Source: Utricularia gibba (taxonomy: Eukaryota; Streptophyta; Magnoliopsida; Lamiales; Lentibulariaceae). Taken from it: 64,000 bases of DNA. Under the pieces are notes generated by a model. The model searched no databases, was not told the origin of the DNA, and saw nothing but the letters and a program-made list of their open reading frames with translations. Positions 11,659 through 22,699 of this stretch are shown here, piece after piece. Within the stretch, counting starts at the first letter, position 1. Every line of letters begins with the position of its first letter. The stretch spans positions 2,418,001 through 2,482,000 of the forward strand of contig NEEC01000007.1 of NCBI GenBank assembly GCA_002189035.1. The letters are read 5' to 3'. The translations under genes and the position numbers were made by a program.

Positions 11659-12228
11659 TGTTGAAATTGATGGATTGGACGAGGGTGCACGTGAAGTTCA
11701 AATACACAAGAAACGTAGATTATAATAGAAAAGATTAGATACAACCAATTAATAGTGATATGTAGTTTATTATATATTAAAATATTTCATTTTCGTTTTT
11801 TCGATGTGGGATTGTGTATTCTAACATCCGCCCTCAAGTTGAATTGGTCTTCAATCCGGTAATGACTTGTTTTTTTTTATCTAATTGTAGGTAGTACTCT
11901 TATCATAGATCGATCTAATTTTTTTATCATCTAACCTCAATTCATCTTCTTGTTTCTTTTTATTTTTCTTTTTTTTTCATGAGAACTGAGATCAGAACAA
12001 AACCCATCATGGTCATCCAAGCCATGCCGTGAGTCAAACATTCTGATACTATGTTGAAATTCAAGATCAGATGGGTCAGGCGAGCGTGCACGTGAATCCT
12101 AAGTACATAAGAAATGTGAATCACAATAAAAAAGATTAGGCCCAATTAATTACTAGTGATATATAATTTCATATATACTAGAGTATTTTAATTTCATTTT
12201 TACAATGTGTGATTATGTATTTCTAATG
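11659..12228 (-). mobile_element. Small non-autonomous LTR retrotransposon (TRIM type)
   Basis: Two direct repeats, 11659-11826 (168 bp) and 12052-12228 (177 bp), flank a 225-bp core with no coding capacity. The first copy is bounded by TG...CA (TGTTGAAATT ... TTCTAACA); the second has lost the final CA. On the minus strand the core begins right after the upstream repeat with TAGTATCAGAAT, a near match to the tRNA-iMet primer site TGGTATCAGAGC, and ends with a purine tract (TTGAGGGCGGA) directly before the downstream repeat. This is the exact order of an LTR element in minus orientation. The diverged repeats suggest an old insertion. I could not see a clear 5-bp target duplication. Confidence 0.75.
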
Positions 12229-13008
12229 GAATGCAGCTAATAAGAGAAGGGTTCTTTCAAACTTGTTTCAAAAAGGAGTCTTATTTGGGGATTGGGTTTA
12301 GGAAAAGGACAGAGGGTTCCGGGTGTGAAGAAGATCTCACCGCTAATTTTGTGTGACAGGGAATCCAATGCTGCGGCCTCGTCTTTCCAACTTGTTCTCT
12401 TCTCCTCCCTTGTCTGTTTCTGAAAGTCCCTCATCCGGTGGGAATCAGATCATGAGCTGACACACGAGGGTCATGCCCACTTCAGCAAGTAATGCGCTAT
12501 TTATTTCATGGGATAAATTAAAAACTCCAAGCAATAACTGCAGGGGCTCATCAACTCTTCCCAATCCCTTCTTCTTCTACAACCAAATGCACGAATGAAT
12601 TGGGGATTTCACCCTTTTTTTCTTTCTTAATTAGGGTTCATGAGTTCCAAAAGAATGCCCGCCAATTTGCAGAGTAAACCCTAGTCACGGCTCAAATGAT
12701 GTCAGCTTGAACTTTATGTCCATCAAGGGGGGCCGCCATACTCGTAGCAGATGAAACTCTGAAAAAAAAAAAAGAATCATGTGTTGATTACGAAGTCAAA
12801 CGGTTGTTGTGTTCGTCCCTGAAATAAAACCCTAGGCCACGACCTACGTCTGCGTGGGGTTTCTATCACTAGGAAGGGCTTTTCAAACATAGAACAGAGA
12901 AAGTAGGAGGAATCTCCATCGAACTCTGGTGAACGCCTAGTAGCTGAAGGCGGAAAGGTGTGACCATCAAAAAGATTAAATTTTTAATTGTAACAATTTG
13001 GGCGTGTG

Positions 13009-13057
<49 letters not shown>

Positions 13058-13946
13058 TGAAATGATTATGTTTAATTTTTAAAAATTCTAACAATTTTAG
13101 AGTATATAATTAATATATATAAATAATTAATCTAATAAATTATCGAATTTTTTAAATCTATATTTAATAATTAATTAAAAATTTTACTATTTGATTTTAA
13201 TATATTATAAAAATATATTTATATAATAATATTAAATTATACTATAATTTAATATATTAAGCTTTAAAATATATATTTATTTTATATTTTATATTATCCC
13301 GTAATACAGTTTTACTAAATTCTATTCACATTCTCTCAAAATTAATTTTATTCTAAATAATCTAAAGCAAAACTTCAAATTACAGAACAATTACTTTATG
13401 ATTGTATAAAATTATTTCAAAAACGGTTTTATTATCAACCATAACTAAAATGAAAAGAAGGTGAGTGTTTCTTGTTTTGGTATACCCGAATTTCTTCATA
13501 ATTTTTCTCATGGGTTTTTAGAAATCCGAGGAACATGGATCGAATCCTATTTACATCGAATTTGCAGCCGTACATCGAGGCACCATCTGCTTTATTTCTT
13601 CTTCAACTGCGGTTAAAAAACAAAAGGGTAATGCCAATGCCATTGCCATTGCCAGTGTGCCCCAATTCCAAAGCCCTTTTGCAGCCTATTTTTATTGTAA
13701 TAAAAAATTATATTAAATATGATGAATTTTTTCGGGTATATATTATAATTTTAATAATTTATAAATAATCCAGGGACTGGATCCGGGTTCCGTTGGGTGT
13801 CCGGGTGATCATGGAATCAATCATTCTCTAGTTCTAGTCTAGAGCTAGAAGATCTCCCTTCCCCTGTTGGTAATCTGGACCACACGATTGGACGATTCTC
13901 CAGCGTTGGATCAAAATCCGCATCCTTTTTTAGTCCATTTCCGCTT
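12229..13946. other. Intergenic DNA between TRIM element and KRP gene
   Basis: Contains telobox-like AAACCCTAG near 12675 and 12830, a long (TA)n run, a very AT-rich block 13055-13480, and then a GC-richer promoter-like segment from about 13780. No coding chain supported. Confidence 0.45.
13012..13053. repeat. (AT)n microsatellite
   Basis: An almost perfect alternating AT run of about 42 bp, continuing into AT-rich DNA. Confidence 0.95.
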
Positions 13947-14116
13947 TTGCCCTCCCCATCGCTCTTCCGCATAAAAAAGTCACCGCCAGCCAACAAAATC
14001 GCCGACGGAAAGAAAGGAGGAGAAGAGAAAAGGGACTGGCCTTTCTTTCACGCTTTAGATCGCCGCCCACACGCGCCGAGTCTGCATTTCTACAGGCGGT
14101 GCAAAGATCGAAAGGG

Positions 14117-14124
14117 TATAAATA
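14117..14124 (+). promoter_or_regulatory. TATA-box sequence just before the KRP ATG
   Basis: TATAAATA lies only 20 bp before the ATG at 14137. A start site 30 bp downstream would fall inside the reading frame and favour the second in-frame ATG at 14167. Alternatively transcription begins further upstream and this is part of the leader. Confidence 0.4.
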
Positions 14125-14136
14125 GGTTTTGAGGAA

Positions 14137-14914
14137 ATGGCGGATGAAGATTTTAGAAGCGTGAAGATGAGTGACGAGGTGTCGGTGAAGAAAAGCGGCG
14201 AGGTTTCATCGGAGGATGATGCGCCGCGAGTGTCAGGTCGGAAGAGGAAGCTTCAGTTGGATTTTTCGACGGAGGAGAGTTGGGTGTCTGCGGCGGAACA
14301 GAGGACGATGTTCCGTAGTTTTGAATACGGAGAGCGGCCAGATCTGGAGGTGAATGTTGGGAATCCAGAGTGATTCGATTGGTTTCAGGAGAATTGATTT
14401 GATATGCGCTAATTGGTTCGATTTTTGAATCCCGTGGGCAGGACGTCGATTCCAGTTCCGGGAACTGGGAATTCGGGGATGAATCGTCTTCCACTTCAGG
14501 CAACGGGTTTTTCAGGTGAAAGAAAATTCAGTTCGCTTCCACTTTCCGTTTCTCTTTCTCCCCGGCCTCTGTATTTGAAAAAATGAACGGCTCGTAGGGA
14601 CTCTGAGGAGGTGGCATCTCCTCCCTATCCGCCGGAGACGCTTCCCCGGCGAAGACCATCGACGCAACTCCACAAAATCCCAGCCCAACCAATCTCCCCC
14701 TCCGCGGCGGATTTGGAAAATTTCTTCACGGCCGCTGAGAATTACGACCACAAACATCGGTTCGCTGAAAAGTAGGTGCCCAGTCTCCTTCCTCCCCCAA
14801 ACCAAGAAACAATTAACTAACACAATCACCCGCGATTTGCGCAGATACAACTACGACATCGTGGCGGATGCGCCACTGGAAGGGAGATACCTCTGGGTTC
14901 GTTTGAAGCCCTGA
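14137..14914 (+). CDS. KRP: Kip-related CDK inhibitor (KRP/ICK)
   Basis: KRPs bind cyclin D-CDKA complexes in the nucleus and restrain the cell cycle. Four exons: 14137-14349, 14442-14515, 14598-14771 and 14845-14914; they sum to 531 nt (176 aa). Phases fit at every junction. The C-terminus is the conserved CDK-inhibitor domain: ADLENFFTAAENYD, then HRFAEKYNYDIV, then APLEGRYLWVRLKP at the very end. The last intron splits EK/YNYD, the position I recall for this family. The N-terminal part is acidic and Ser-rich and has a basic GRKRK stretch that could be a nuclear signal. The exon 3 donor avoids an in-frame TAG by splitting the Lys codon. A second ATG at 14167 (MSDEVSVKK) is an alternative start. 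Confidence 0.9.
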
Positions 14915-15113
14915 GTCACGCTCCCGCTCCCGCTCCCACCCAACGGAATCCCAGTAACTTAACTGCAACTCTGGGTCTCCTCCATTCATGATTCCACCGG
15001 AGATACCTCTGTCTTCGCCGGGTCAAGCCTCCAACCAATGGAATGGAATGCCAGTAGTTACTCCTGTAAAGAATCTCTGGGTCTCTCCTCCATCCATGAT
15101 CTGATTTCACCCA
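14882..15113 (+). repeat. Tandem duplication of the KRP 3' end
   Basis: About 115 bp starting at GGAGATACCTCTG in the last KRP exon (14882-14997) is repeated, diverged, at 14999-15113. Shared blocks in the same order: GGAGATACCTCTG, TTCG, AAGCC, CAA[C/T]GGAAT, CCAGTA, CTCTGGGTCTC and TCCTCCAT[T/C]CATGAT. The second copy lies after the stop codon, so it sits in the 3' UTR or beyond. Confidence 0.8.
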
Positions 15114-18100
15114 TGCAACCCGTACAATAACACTTTTTTTTTCACTTAACTGCGTTTTAGGTCTCGACTCTGCACTCTGCAGGTGCTATGCACTGTTTTA
15201 CTTGATTCGCCCTCCAAATTGCTCACCAGCGGATCAGAAATTACAAAATGAATCTCACATCAAGTTTATCCAAATCTAAATAAATTAAATTCAGGCATAA
15301 ACCAGACAAGGGTCATGTGAAGGGAGTAAATGTAGCTACCACCACCACCATATCTACATGTGTTTCATGTGTACCACTTGAGCTCAGACTTGGATTGCAA
15401 ACTCCCCATAATGGAAACCAGTTTTCTTTTTTTGTTCCTAGTGTTGGAATCGAGCATTGAAATTGAAATCCCACATCGTAAAACCAGGGAGTCATTCGGT
15501 CCTTTTTCGATGTGGGATAGTTTTGGGGTGGGCGGTGTTTTTTTCTTCCTTTTTGTGAAAAACAGTGTGTTGGAGGGAGGTGATGGCAAAGTTTTCACAG
15601 GGAGCTGCAATGAGAATCCGGGTGTCAGATGAAAAGGAGAGAAGAAAAAGAGTCGTAGAAAGAAAGCGTCATCATTTTGGGGGTCGGGGGCATCGGAGCA
15701 CCAGGTCCCCCCCCTCGCCCCCATCCCGCAAAGCAAAACACACAAGTACAAGGGGCCTGCGCCACCCAACCCCAACAATCAAGTGCATGTGGGGGCCCGG
15801 CCCCCCTCGCCAACTGCTCCATGAACATGCACCAATCATGCTACCTTCTTCAAAAACATTGTGAAAATTAAAACTTGATATTTGTCAGCTTTAAAAAAAA
15901 TGAAAAATTCTTCTAAATTTAACAAAATTGATTTCAAAACACTTGTCTAGAAACATAAATTATTACAAAGATATTTTTAAACATTAAAAGTCAAGTTTGG
16001 AGCTATTGGATTTTGGGTATGCTCCTGTTCAATCATCTTCTCTACCTAAAAAAAACCTATGACATAAAACTGGAGCCAATTGAGACAAGTAACGTTTGGA
16101 AGTCTCTAGAATCAATTTTATTATTTCTATTTTCCGAACGTATATCAAATTATATTATACGAGAATTAATTTTTAAAAATCACTTCAGTTCTATTCTATT
16201 TGAGTACGATTGCACGGGTTTAATCGAAACTTTAATTTATTGGATCGGATTTAATATGTTTTGTAAAGGATGTCTTCAAGCCTTCCCTCATTGAAATATA
16301 CTAAAATTCACCATTGATTTTCCGCAAAATATTATTATTAGTTTCACCTTATGAATAGTATCACAAACATTCGCTATAGATCAGAATTAGGATATATTGT
16401 GTGGGCTCGTGTGGGCCACGAATATTTTATAGGGCCGTACGGGTTTGGATACACAGCCCAGATGATGAGCTTGCGCCAGGCCCATTAAAAACTATGAGTA
16501 AAAAGATAGATAATTATTAGTGTATTACTACTATATAACAGGTATAGATCTACATAATTATTAACATAAAATAAAATTAAAAAAACAAAAAATGTTAGAA
16601 TGCCCCTGACCCTATGGATTTTGTTCAAATATCTGTACTCAAACTTATTTTTAGTATTTGAAAATATTCTTTAAATTTCACATTTTTAAAAGAAAAAAAA
16701 ATTATAAACATCACATTGGGGATTGTATTAGGATCTTATCCCATAGTTGTCATAATAGTATAATGAATCCCAAAATTAAATCCAATCAATGTTTGAGTTG
16801 AATCATGTGGTTTTTTATGGTAATTCAGTAAATGCATAACAAATATTAAAGTAATAAACAAAAATCGTCTTTACATATAATTGATTATACGTATTTGTTA
16901 AAAAATGGTAACAAAACAAAAAGACGGGTTTTGTAGTGATACAAAAAAACTGAAATTTTCTAATTGAACTTTGAATTGGTATATTTAATTTCTACAATTT
17001 AAGATTGATCAATAAGAATAGTTGTAAATCATACGAACCTAAAAATTGAAATGTGAAGAAATTGTCGAATTGCTATTTTAAATCATATTTCATTTCACAT
17101 TTGAAAATAAATACAAAAATACAAAATATTGTACATCGAACATCGAGTATCAAAATAATAAAAAATGACCGGCAGTCTTTACATGAAACCGTTGTGTATT
17201 ATTTCTGAATTTACTGTTCCTTGTAGGAACATCAACTTTTCTCGGGCAACGTTGTTGGCTCGCGCTTGATTGGGCTTCGGACATTTTTACACATGGGCGA
17301 TGAGGTGCATTCCAGGAACGCTCTCACTTGGAGAGCGCCCAATCAAACTCAAGGGTGCACATAGTTTTGTGACCGGTTCAAAACTGATTGGTTTTGGTTC
17401 TGAATCGATTGGTTTCATCAAATCAGTGGTTCATAAACCACGATTTAATCTCAATTGGTTTGGGTTTAGATTCGAAAATGAAATCGCAAACCTTGAACTA
17501 AATTGAATCGAAATTGTATGATTTGGTTTCGATTCGAAAATGAAATCATAGAATTCAGGTTCAGGAAGTGGAGTAAAAAAAAATTTACAATTTTGAACCG
17601 AAATCTAAACTGAAGTATGTTTTCAGTTCAAAAGGATCACAATTCTAGGTGCGCAGTACACCAAAGGATGGTGTTGGTGATAAGTTACAAATTATTTTAT
17701 ATTAAATAAATATGCTAATTATATATATATATATATAATAATTATGATATTTGATGTTATGGATTAAATATCTATCACATGTGTTGAAAACAAATCTGTG
17801 AATTAGATGAGTTTAGTTAATATCATGATATTCAAATATAATATTATTTTCTTGACATTGTAAACATTTTACTTTTAATTATTTATTATAAAATGTTTTA
17901 ATTATAAAATGAAAAGTTTTGTAAGAGGGAAGACAATTTGTGCGATTTCCTGACTGAGAGTTGTAAATAAAAATAAAATGTGGAATTCAACTCTTTGAAA
18001 AATAATTATGACATGTTTTGGAATTGTAGCAAAAATAGAGTGAAATGGTAATAAATTTGAGGGTGTGATGGGAACCTTTGGGGGTTAGGTTAGTGTGTAT

Positions 18101-18186
18101 TTGTGTAATAATCACCGGTTCTTTGTTATTAATTTATGGTGGTTTAATGGCGGCTTCTTCGTGCTTTCGCATCAATCATGATGATG
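15114..18186. other. Intergenic region with transposon-like debris
   Basis: At 15466-15520 ATCCCACATCG and its inverse CGATGTGGGAT face each other; the same motif is in the TRIM LTRs, so this may be LTR debris. Around 17350-17560 GATTCGAAAATGAAATC is repeated directly within degenerate GATTGGTTT-rich sequence. The rest is AT-rich. No gene supported. Confidence 0.4.
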
Positions 18187-18194
18187 TATATATA
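18187..18194 (+). promoter_or_regulatory. TATA box of the DUF1645 gene
   Basis: TATATATA about 55 bp before the ATG at 18246. It predicts a start site near 18218 and therefore excludes the longer open frame that begins at 18078 with a non-ATG codon. Confidence 0.6.
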
Positions 18195-18245
18195 CAACTT
18201 GCGCCTGTCTTCAGGACTGCATTCGCTGGCTGGCTATCTCTGACC

Positions 18246-19256
18246 ATGGAGATTATGCTGCCGCCGTTGCAGTCGCCGGATATTAACTTCGGGAGCGCCT
18301 GCGGCTCGCCTTACGCCACCGCCCCCTCTAGCCCACACCGCTTCACCGGGAGCTTCTTCTTCAGCGCGCCCACCAGCCCGACACGGGTATCGGCCTTACT
18401 GGACACTTCGTCCAACTACGGGGACGCGGATCAGGACTTGGATGACGGTGGCGTCGACGATTTCGCCTTCGATTTCAGTGGCCAGATTGAGACGCAGTCC
18501 TTGAGCGCCGAGGAGCTCTTCGATGGGGGCAAGATCAGGCCTCTGAAGCCACCGCCGAGGTTGCAGTACAGCGATCGGGACCCGCCGGAGTCTCCCAAAT
18601 CTCCGGTGAGGGCCATCAGGGAGGTATTCTCCCCACGCCAAAGAAAGAACCAGGATTTCGACCCTTTTGCCACGGCGATGGAGCGGACCCGCCGTGAACC
18701 TTTACGGAGCTCCAGAGGAAGAGAAAGAACCAAGAATAAAGCAGGGGCACCATCAGCAACAACGAGATCGCTATCCCCGTTCAGAGTCTCTGATCTCCTT
18801 TCAGACCCGGAACCTCCCAAGTCCCCTTCGAACGGTTCTTCTTCCATGATTTCAAAATCGCCCATTTCCAACGCCTTAGCTTCCTTCTTCAACAAAAAAT
18901 GGAAGATCAAAGACCTCCTGCTCTTCCGCAGCGCCTCCGAAAGCCGGGCCAAGGACGAGGAACAGATGAAGAAACACACCATTCTCAAAAACGCACGCCT
19001 CGATCACGTGAAGACTTCCAGCTTCCATTCCACCAGCGGATCAGTTTCTCCAACCTCCTCATCGAGGAGAAGATCAGCTCACGAGGTCCACTACGCAGCA
19101 AACCGAGCAGTCTCAGAGGAAATGAGAAGGAGAACCTATTTGCCATACAAACAAACACTGTTCGCCTGCTTGGGATCTCATCCATCCGTCCATCAGTTTT
19201 CAGGGCTCAGCACCCATGGTTCCCTTCACAGCAGATCCTCCAACTCCCAAGACTAG
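18246..19256 (+). CDS. DUF1645 family protein
   Basis: Single exon, 336 aa, starting MEIMLPPLQSPDINFG. The family hallmark is near the N-terminus: CGSPYATAPSSPHRF followed by GSFFFSAPTSPTR. Next come an acidic segment, PPRLQYSDRDPPESPKSP, basic and Ser-rich stretches (REVFSPRQRKN, SLSPFRVSDLLSD), a KKWKIKDLLLFRSASE block, and a Ser/Arg-rich tail. No signal peptide or membrane segment. DUF1645 proteins are plant-specific; some have been linked to stress response and grain size, but the biochemical role is unsettled and I do not assign one. Intact frame. Confidence 0.85.
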   Translation: MEIMLPPLQSPDINFGSACGSPYATAPSSPHRFTGSFFFSAPTSPTRVSALLDTSSNYGDADQDLDDGGVDDFAFDFSGQIETQSLSAEELFDGGKIRPLKPPPRLQYSDRDPPESPKSPVRAIREVFSPRQRKNQDFDPFATAMERTRREPLRSSRGRERTKNKAGAPSATTRSLSPFRVSDLLSDPEPPKSPSNGSSSMISKSPISNALASFFNKKWKIKDLLLFRSASESRAKDEEQMKKHTILKNARLDHVKTSSFHSTSGSVSPTSSSRRRSAHEVHYAANRAVSEEMRRRTYLPYKQTLFACLGSHPSVHQFSGLSTHGSLHSRSSNSQD

Positions 19257-20906
19257 CCCACCCCCCTGTAATCTCCTTCCCCTTATTAAACATATTGTAA
19301 TCATCTGCTGTGTTCTTCATTTCCTCCACCATCACTTCTAATCGGAATCAAGATAAGAAGATGGTTGTTTTGTGACTGTTCCCAATCTGATTCCCATTTG
19401 TCACAATCTGGTTTGGGGATAACGGTCTGCAACAGGCTAAGATGTCTGTCTTTGCTCAGCTCAGCTAGTTAGCGTAAGAATAGCAGCTCAGAATTTAAAG
19501 CCCGCCTTCAATTCACATCTTATGATGCTACGTTCTTAACAGCAGACAGCTCCTACAGCCTAGGCGCGCTGCGCAGCACAGAGATGGATCAGGATCAGGA
19601 TCACCATCCCATCCTCACAGTACTACAAAAACCAGGGTTCCGATCCAGAATTCCATTGCGGGTTTGGTGAAACACAGGAAGGGCGTGGGTGAGAACACAG
19701 AGTGGTGCGTGTTCTTGGGTGTGAACGCATGGGGGGAGGCGGCCCACAGGCGGCCGTCTTGTTTGAAATTGAAGGGAACCCGGTGATGCAACTCGTCAAC
19801 ATGTCTCAGCCTCCTGGTCGCGAATCAGACGCCCATGGGGCTCCATGTACAACAAACTTTCATCCAATACGGAAATTCGTGTCCCTTTAAACAACGTATA
19901 GGATATTAATTTTAGTTGTCCAGAGTGAGACGTGACACGAGAAGTCAATTTACACATCCATGGCGTAAAATAATGCTGTTTTTTTTTAATATTATAATAA
20001 GGAAATTGAAGATAGGCACGGGTGAAGCAGTCATCTTGAAAACTGCCATGTCCGGTCACGTTTAGCAACCGGGATTAATTTATGTTAAATAAAATACATT
20101 AATTAAAATTATTATATTGATTGAGATAATGAATAATACCAATTGTCACAATAAATTGATTGTTGTAAATTTTTGTCAGAAAAAAAAATTGAGTGTCACT
20201 ATGAAATAATCATATTCATGAACCGTTACTTATAACATCATGTCTTGTTTTATGTTTTGATTATCATTTTTAATAGAATAATAACTTATATTTTCATCAC
20301 ATTCAATTTTAACTCCTTATGTCTTTGTAGACTAATTATTTTGAGAACGATGTGTAATTGAATTTTCTATATTTGGTAATTCCACTCAATTTTGAATTAT
20401 TCTAATTACTCATGAGGTTTTATAAGAAAAAATCCCATATTGGGAAATTAAGTAATATGTTCAAATATATAAAATATTATAAATTATTATTAATCGATTG
20501 AATTTAGATTTTTTTAATATGATTTATGTTTTTTATGTTCTTTATGTATACTCATCAAAGTGATATCAAACCGTTTGTTTCACAACACGACTTAAGTGCC
20601 CCAATATGATTTTTATGGATCTCAGAGATGTGAACATAATCGATTGAATCCTCATTTGTGAACAAAATATTGTAAAAAAATAAAATAAAATATTAAATTA
20701 ATTATTTGAAAAATATATTAAATCAGTCACATAATATAACCATGGAGGGCTCCCGAATGGCTCGTGTGATTTAAATTTACTCTTTTTTTTTGAATGCTTG
20801 TTGGAAAATTATTAATATCCTAAATGGACAATAATATGATGTTTTAGTTTCAACTTATAATATAATTAAACAAAGAAATATACACACGTGTGCACAAAAG
20901 TAGTAT
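19257..20906. other. Intergenic DNA
   Basis: The first part (to about 19700) is probably the 3' UTR and flank of the DUF1645 gene. 19900-20850 is AT-rich and holds a TCCCATATTGG motif near 20433 that resembles LTR debris elsewhere in the window. No gene supported. Confidence 0.45.
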
Positions 20907-22633
20907 TTAGTACCCAACAAAGACCGGCGGCGGAGGCGATTTGTAGCTAGCTCCCAACTCCGGTGGGAGTAAGTACGGTGGCGATGGAACCGTTGAAGAG
21001 ATTGACGGCGAAGGAGCAGTTGAAGGCGATGTGGATGGAGAGGGAGACGGTGGCGAAGCTTGTACAGGAGGTGGTGGCGAGTGTACGGGAGGCGGGGGCG
21101 GCGATTGAACGGGAGGCGGTGGGGAGAATATCGGCGGTGGTGGGGGAGATTGCACTGGTGGTGGTGGAGGAGGAGGAGGAGGTGATTGCACTGGGGTGGG
21201 GGTGGAGGGGGTGATTGCACTGGTGGTGGTGGCGGAGGAGGTGATTTTACTGGTGGTGGTGGCGGAGGAGGTGATTGCACCGGCGGCGGAGGTGACATTG
21301 TAGGAGGTGGCGGTGGTGGCGATTTTACTGGGGGCGGCGGTGAATGCACCTCAGGCTGATTTGGCGTTTTTACCGGCGTCGGAGATGACTGCCTCGGCAC
21401 AGGAGGACTAGTAGAAGATGATGAATCACTAGCTGGTGGCGGTGTTCGGTGATTCCCAGAGCCCGATCTCTTTGATGGCTTCTCTGGTTTCTCCCCATCT
21501 TTAGGGGAACCTCCACCCTCCCCTGTCCTGCACGCGTTGCTGCAATCGACTTTCTTCAACTCTGCAGCTCTGCACTCTTTTCCTGACCTCTGGTTTTTCT
21601 CACCGGCGAGACAGTTCATCCGATCGTCCACCGAAACCTCCGGCACAGCGTTCGGATAGCAGGCTTCATCCATGGCATCGAAGTAGTTGTAGGAGAAGGT
21701 GAAATTCATCAAATTTGGCAGAGTGCAAACGCTCTTAGGCACATTGCTCCTGAAGTTGTTCTTCCCAATGTCAATTATCTCCGCAAACTGCATATACTCC
21801 ATTCCTCTCGGCAAATCACCCACGAATTTGTTTCCGCTGATATCGAAAACCGTCGTCGTGTTCAACAGAGTGATTTCCTCCGGCAAGCACCCCGAGAGAG
21901 CGTTATGCGACAGTATTAACTCCTCCATTTTCCCGGCCATCTTTCCGATGCTCTTCGGCAAACAACCCGTCAGCATATTGTGGGAAATCACAAGTACCGA
22001 TGCAGGGGAGTTACCCATGTTTTCCGGGATTCTTGATCGGAACCTATTGCTGTTCAAGAAAATTGCATCGAGCTCCTTCTCGAAGAGCTCCGGCGGCAAC
22101 GGCCCCTCGAAGTCATTGAATCTGAGATCAAGGTACTTGAGAGACGGCAACCTGAGAACATCATCCGGAAACGGGCCTACGAACCGGTTATTGCTGACGT
22201 CCAGCTCGAAAAGCAGAGCAAGCTTCACAATGGTCTTAGGGATCACCCCACAGAATCTATTAGAATTCAAATGCAGAAGGCTGACGTCGATCAGGTCCCC
22301 GATTTCATCAGGGAGGTGCCCGGCGATGTCTCCATGGTTCAAATCGATGCCGGCGACGACCATGATGGATGGATCGTCGAGGGCCTCGGCGCAGTAGACG
22401 CCATTGTAGGAGCAAACGTCAGGGCCAACCCAATTCCCGGTGAAGTTCAGGGGATCTGAATAGACAGCAGATTTCCAGGCCTGAAGGGCTTCATAAGCTT
22501 GTTTCAATCTGGGGTTCTCGAATTTCAAACCGGAGGCTCCTCCATGTGCAAAAACAAGGGTAGAGAACGGAATGCAGAAGAGGAGGGGCAGGATGTAGGA
22601 GTATGGGTTCATTGTTGCAGGGCTTGTTGCCAT
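20907..22633 (-). CDS. Leucine-rich repeat extensin (LRX-like), with a 1-base frameshift
   Basis: LRX proteins sit in the cell wall, bind RALF peptides through the LRR domain and are anchored through an extensin tail. Seen: signal peptide (YSYILPLLFCIPFSTLVFA), the N-terminal region NFTGNWVGPDVCSYNGVYC, about ten LRRs (FELDVSNNRFVGPFP, KYLDLRFNDFEGPLP), a Cys-rich hinge (NYFDAMDEACYP, MNCLAGEK), a basic Ser/Pro linker and then SPPPPPP repeats. The frame is lost in the repeats at GGGG 21193-21196 or GGGGG 21198-21202 (plus strand). One added base restores PVQSPPPP and leads to the natural ending PPPVFVGY at 20907; the total then divides by three (575 aa). The start is the ATG at 22633, or 22612 in the same frame. 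Almost certainly a functional gene miscalled at a homopolymer. Confidence 0.88.
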
Positions 22634-22699
22634 GCCAACAGGGTTACGTAAGAGACCCTTGGACAAGCCAAAGCCCGGGGATGGCTACAGAAAAAGGGA

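Noticed and set aside
15466-15520. USE-like motif (ATCCCACATCG) suggesting a plant snRNA gene promoter
   Set aside because: No TATA box at the required spacing on either strand and no snRNA sequence downstream; the same motif is in the TRIM LTRs, which explains it better.
18078-18245. Longer start for the DUF1645 gene with a hydrophobic N-terminus
   Set aside because: It begins at a non-ATG codon and spans the TATA box at 18187-18194.
20855-21190. Alternative LRX C-terminus rich in His/Leu/Arg ending at 20855
   Set aside because: It arises only by continuing in the wrong frame after the homopolymer slip; the other frame retains SPPPP repeats and ends normally at 20907.
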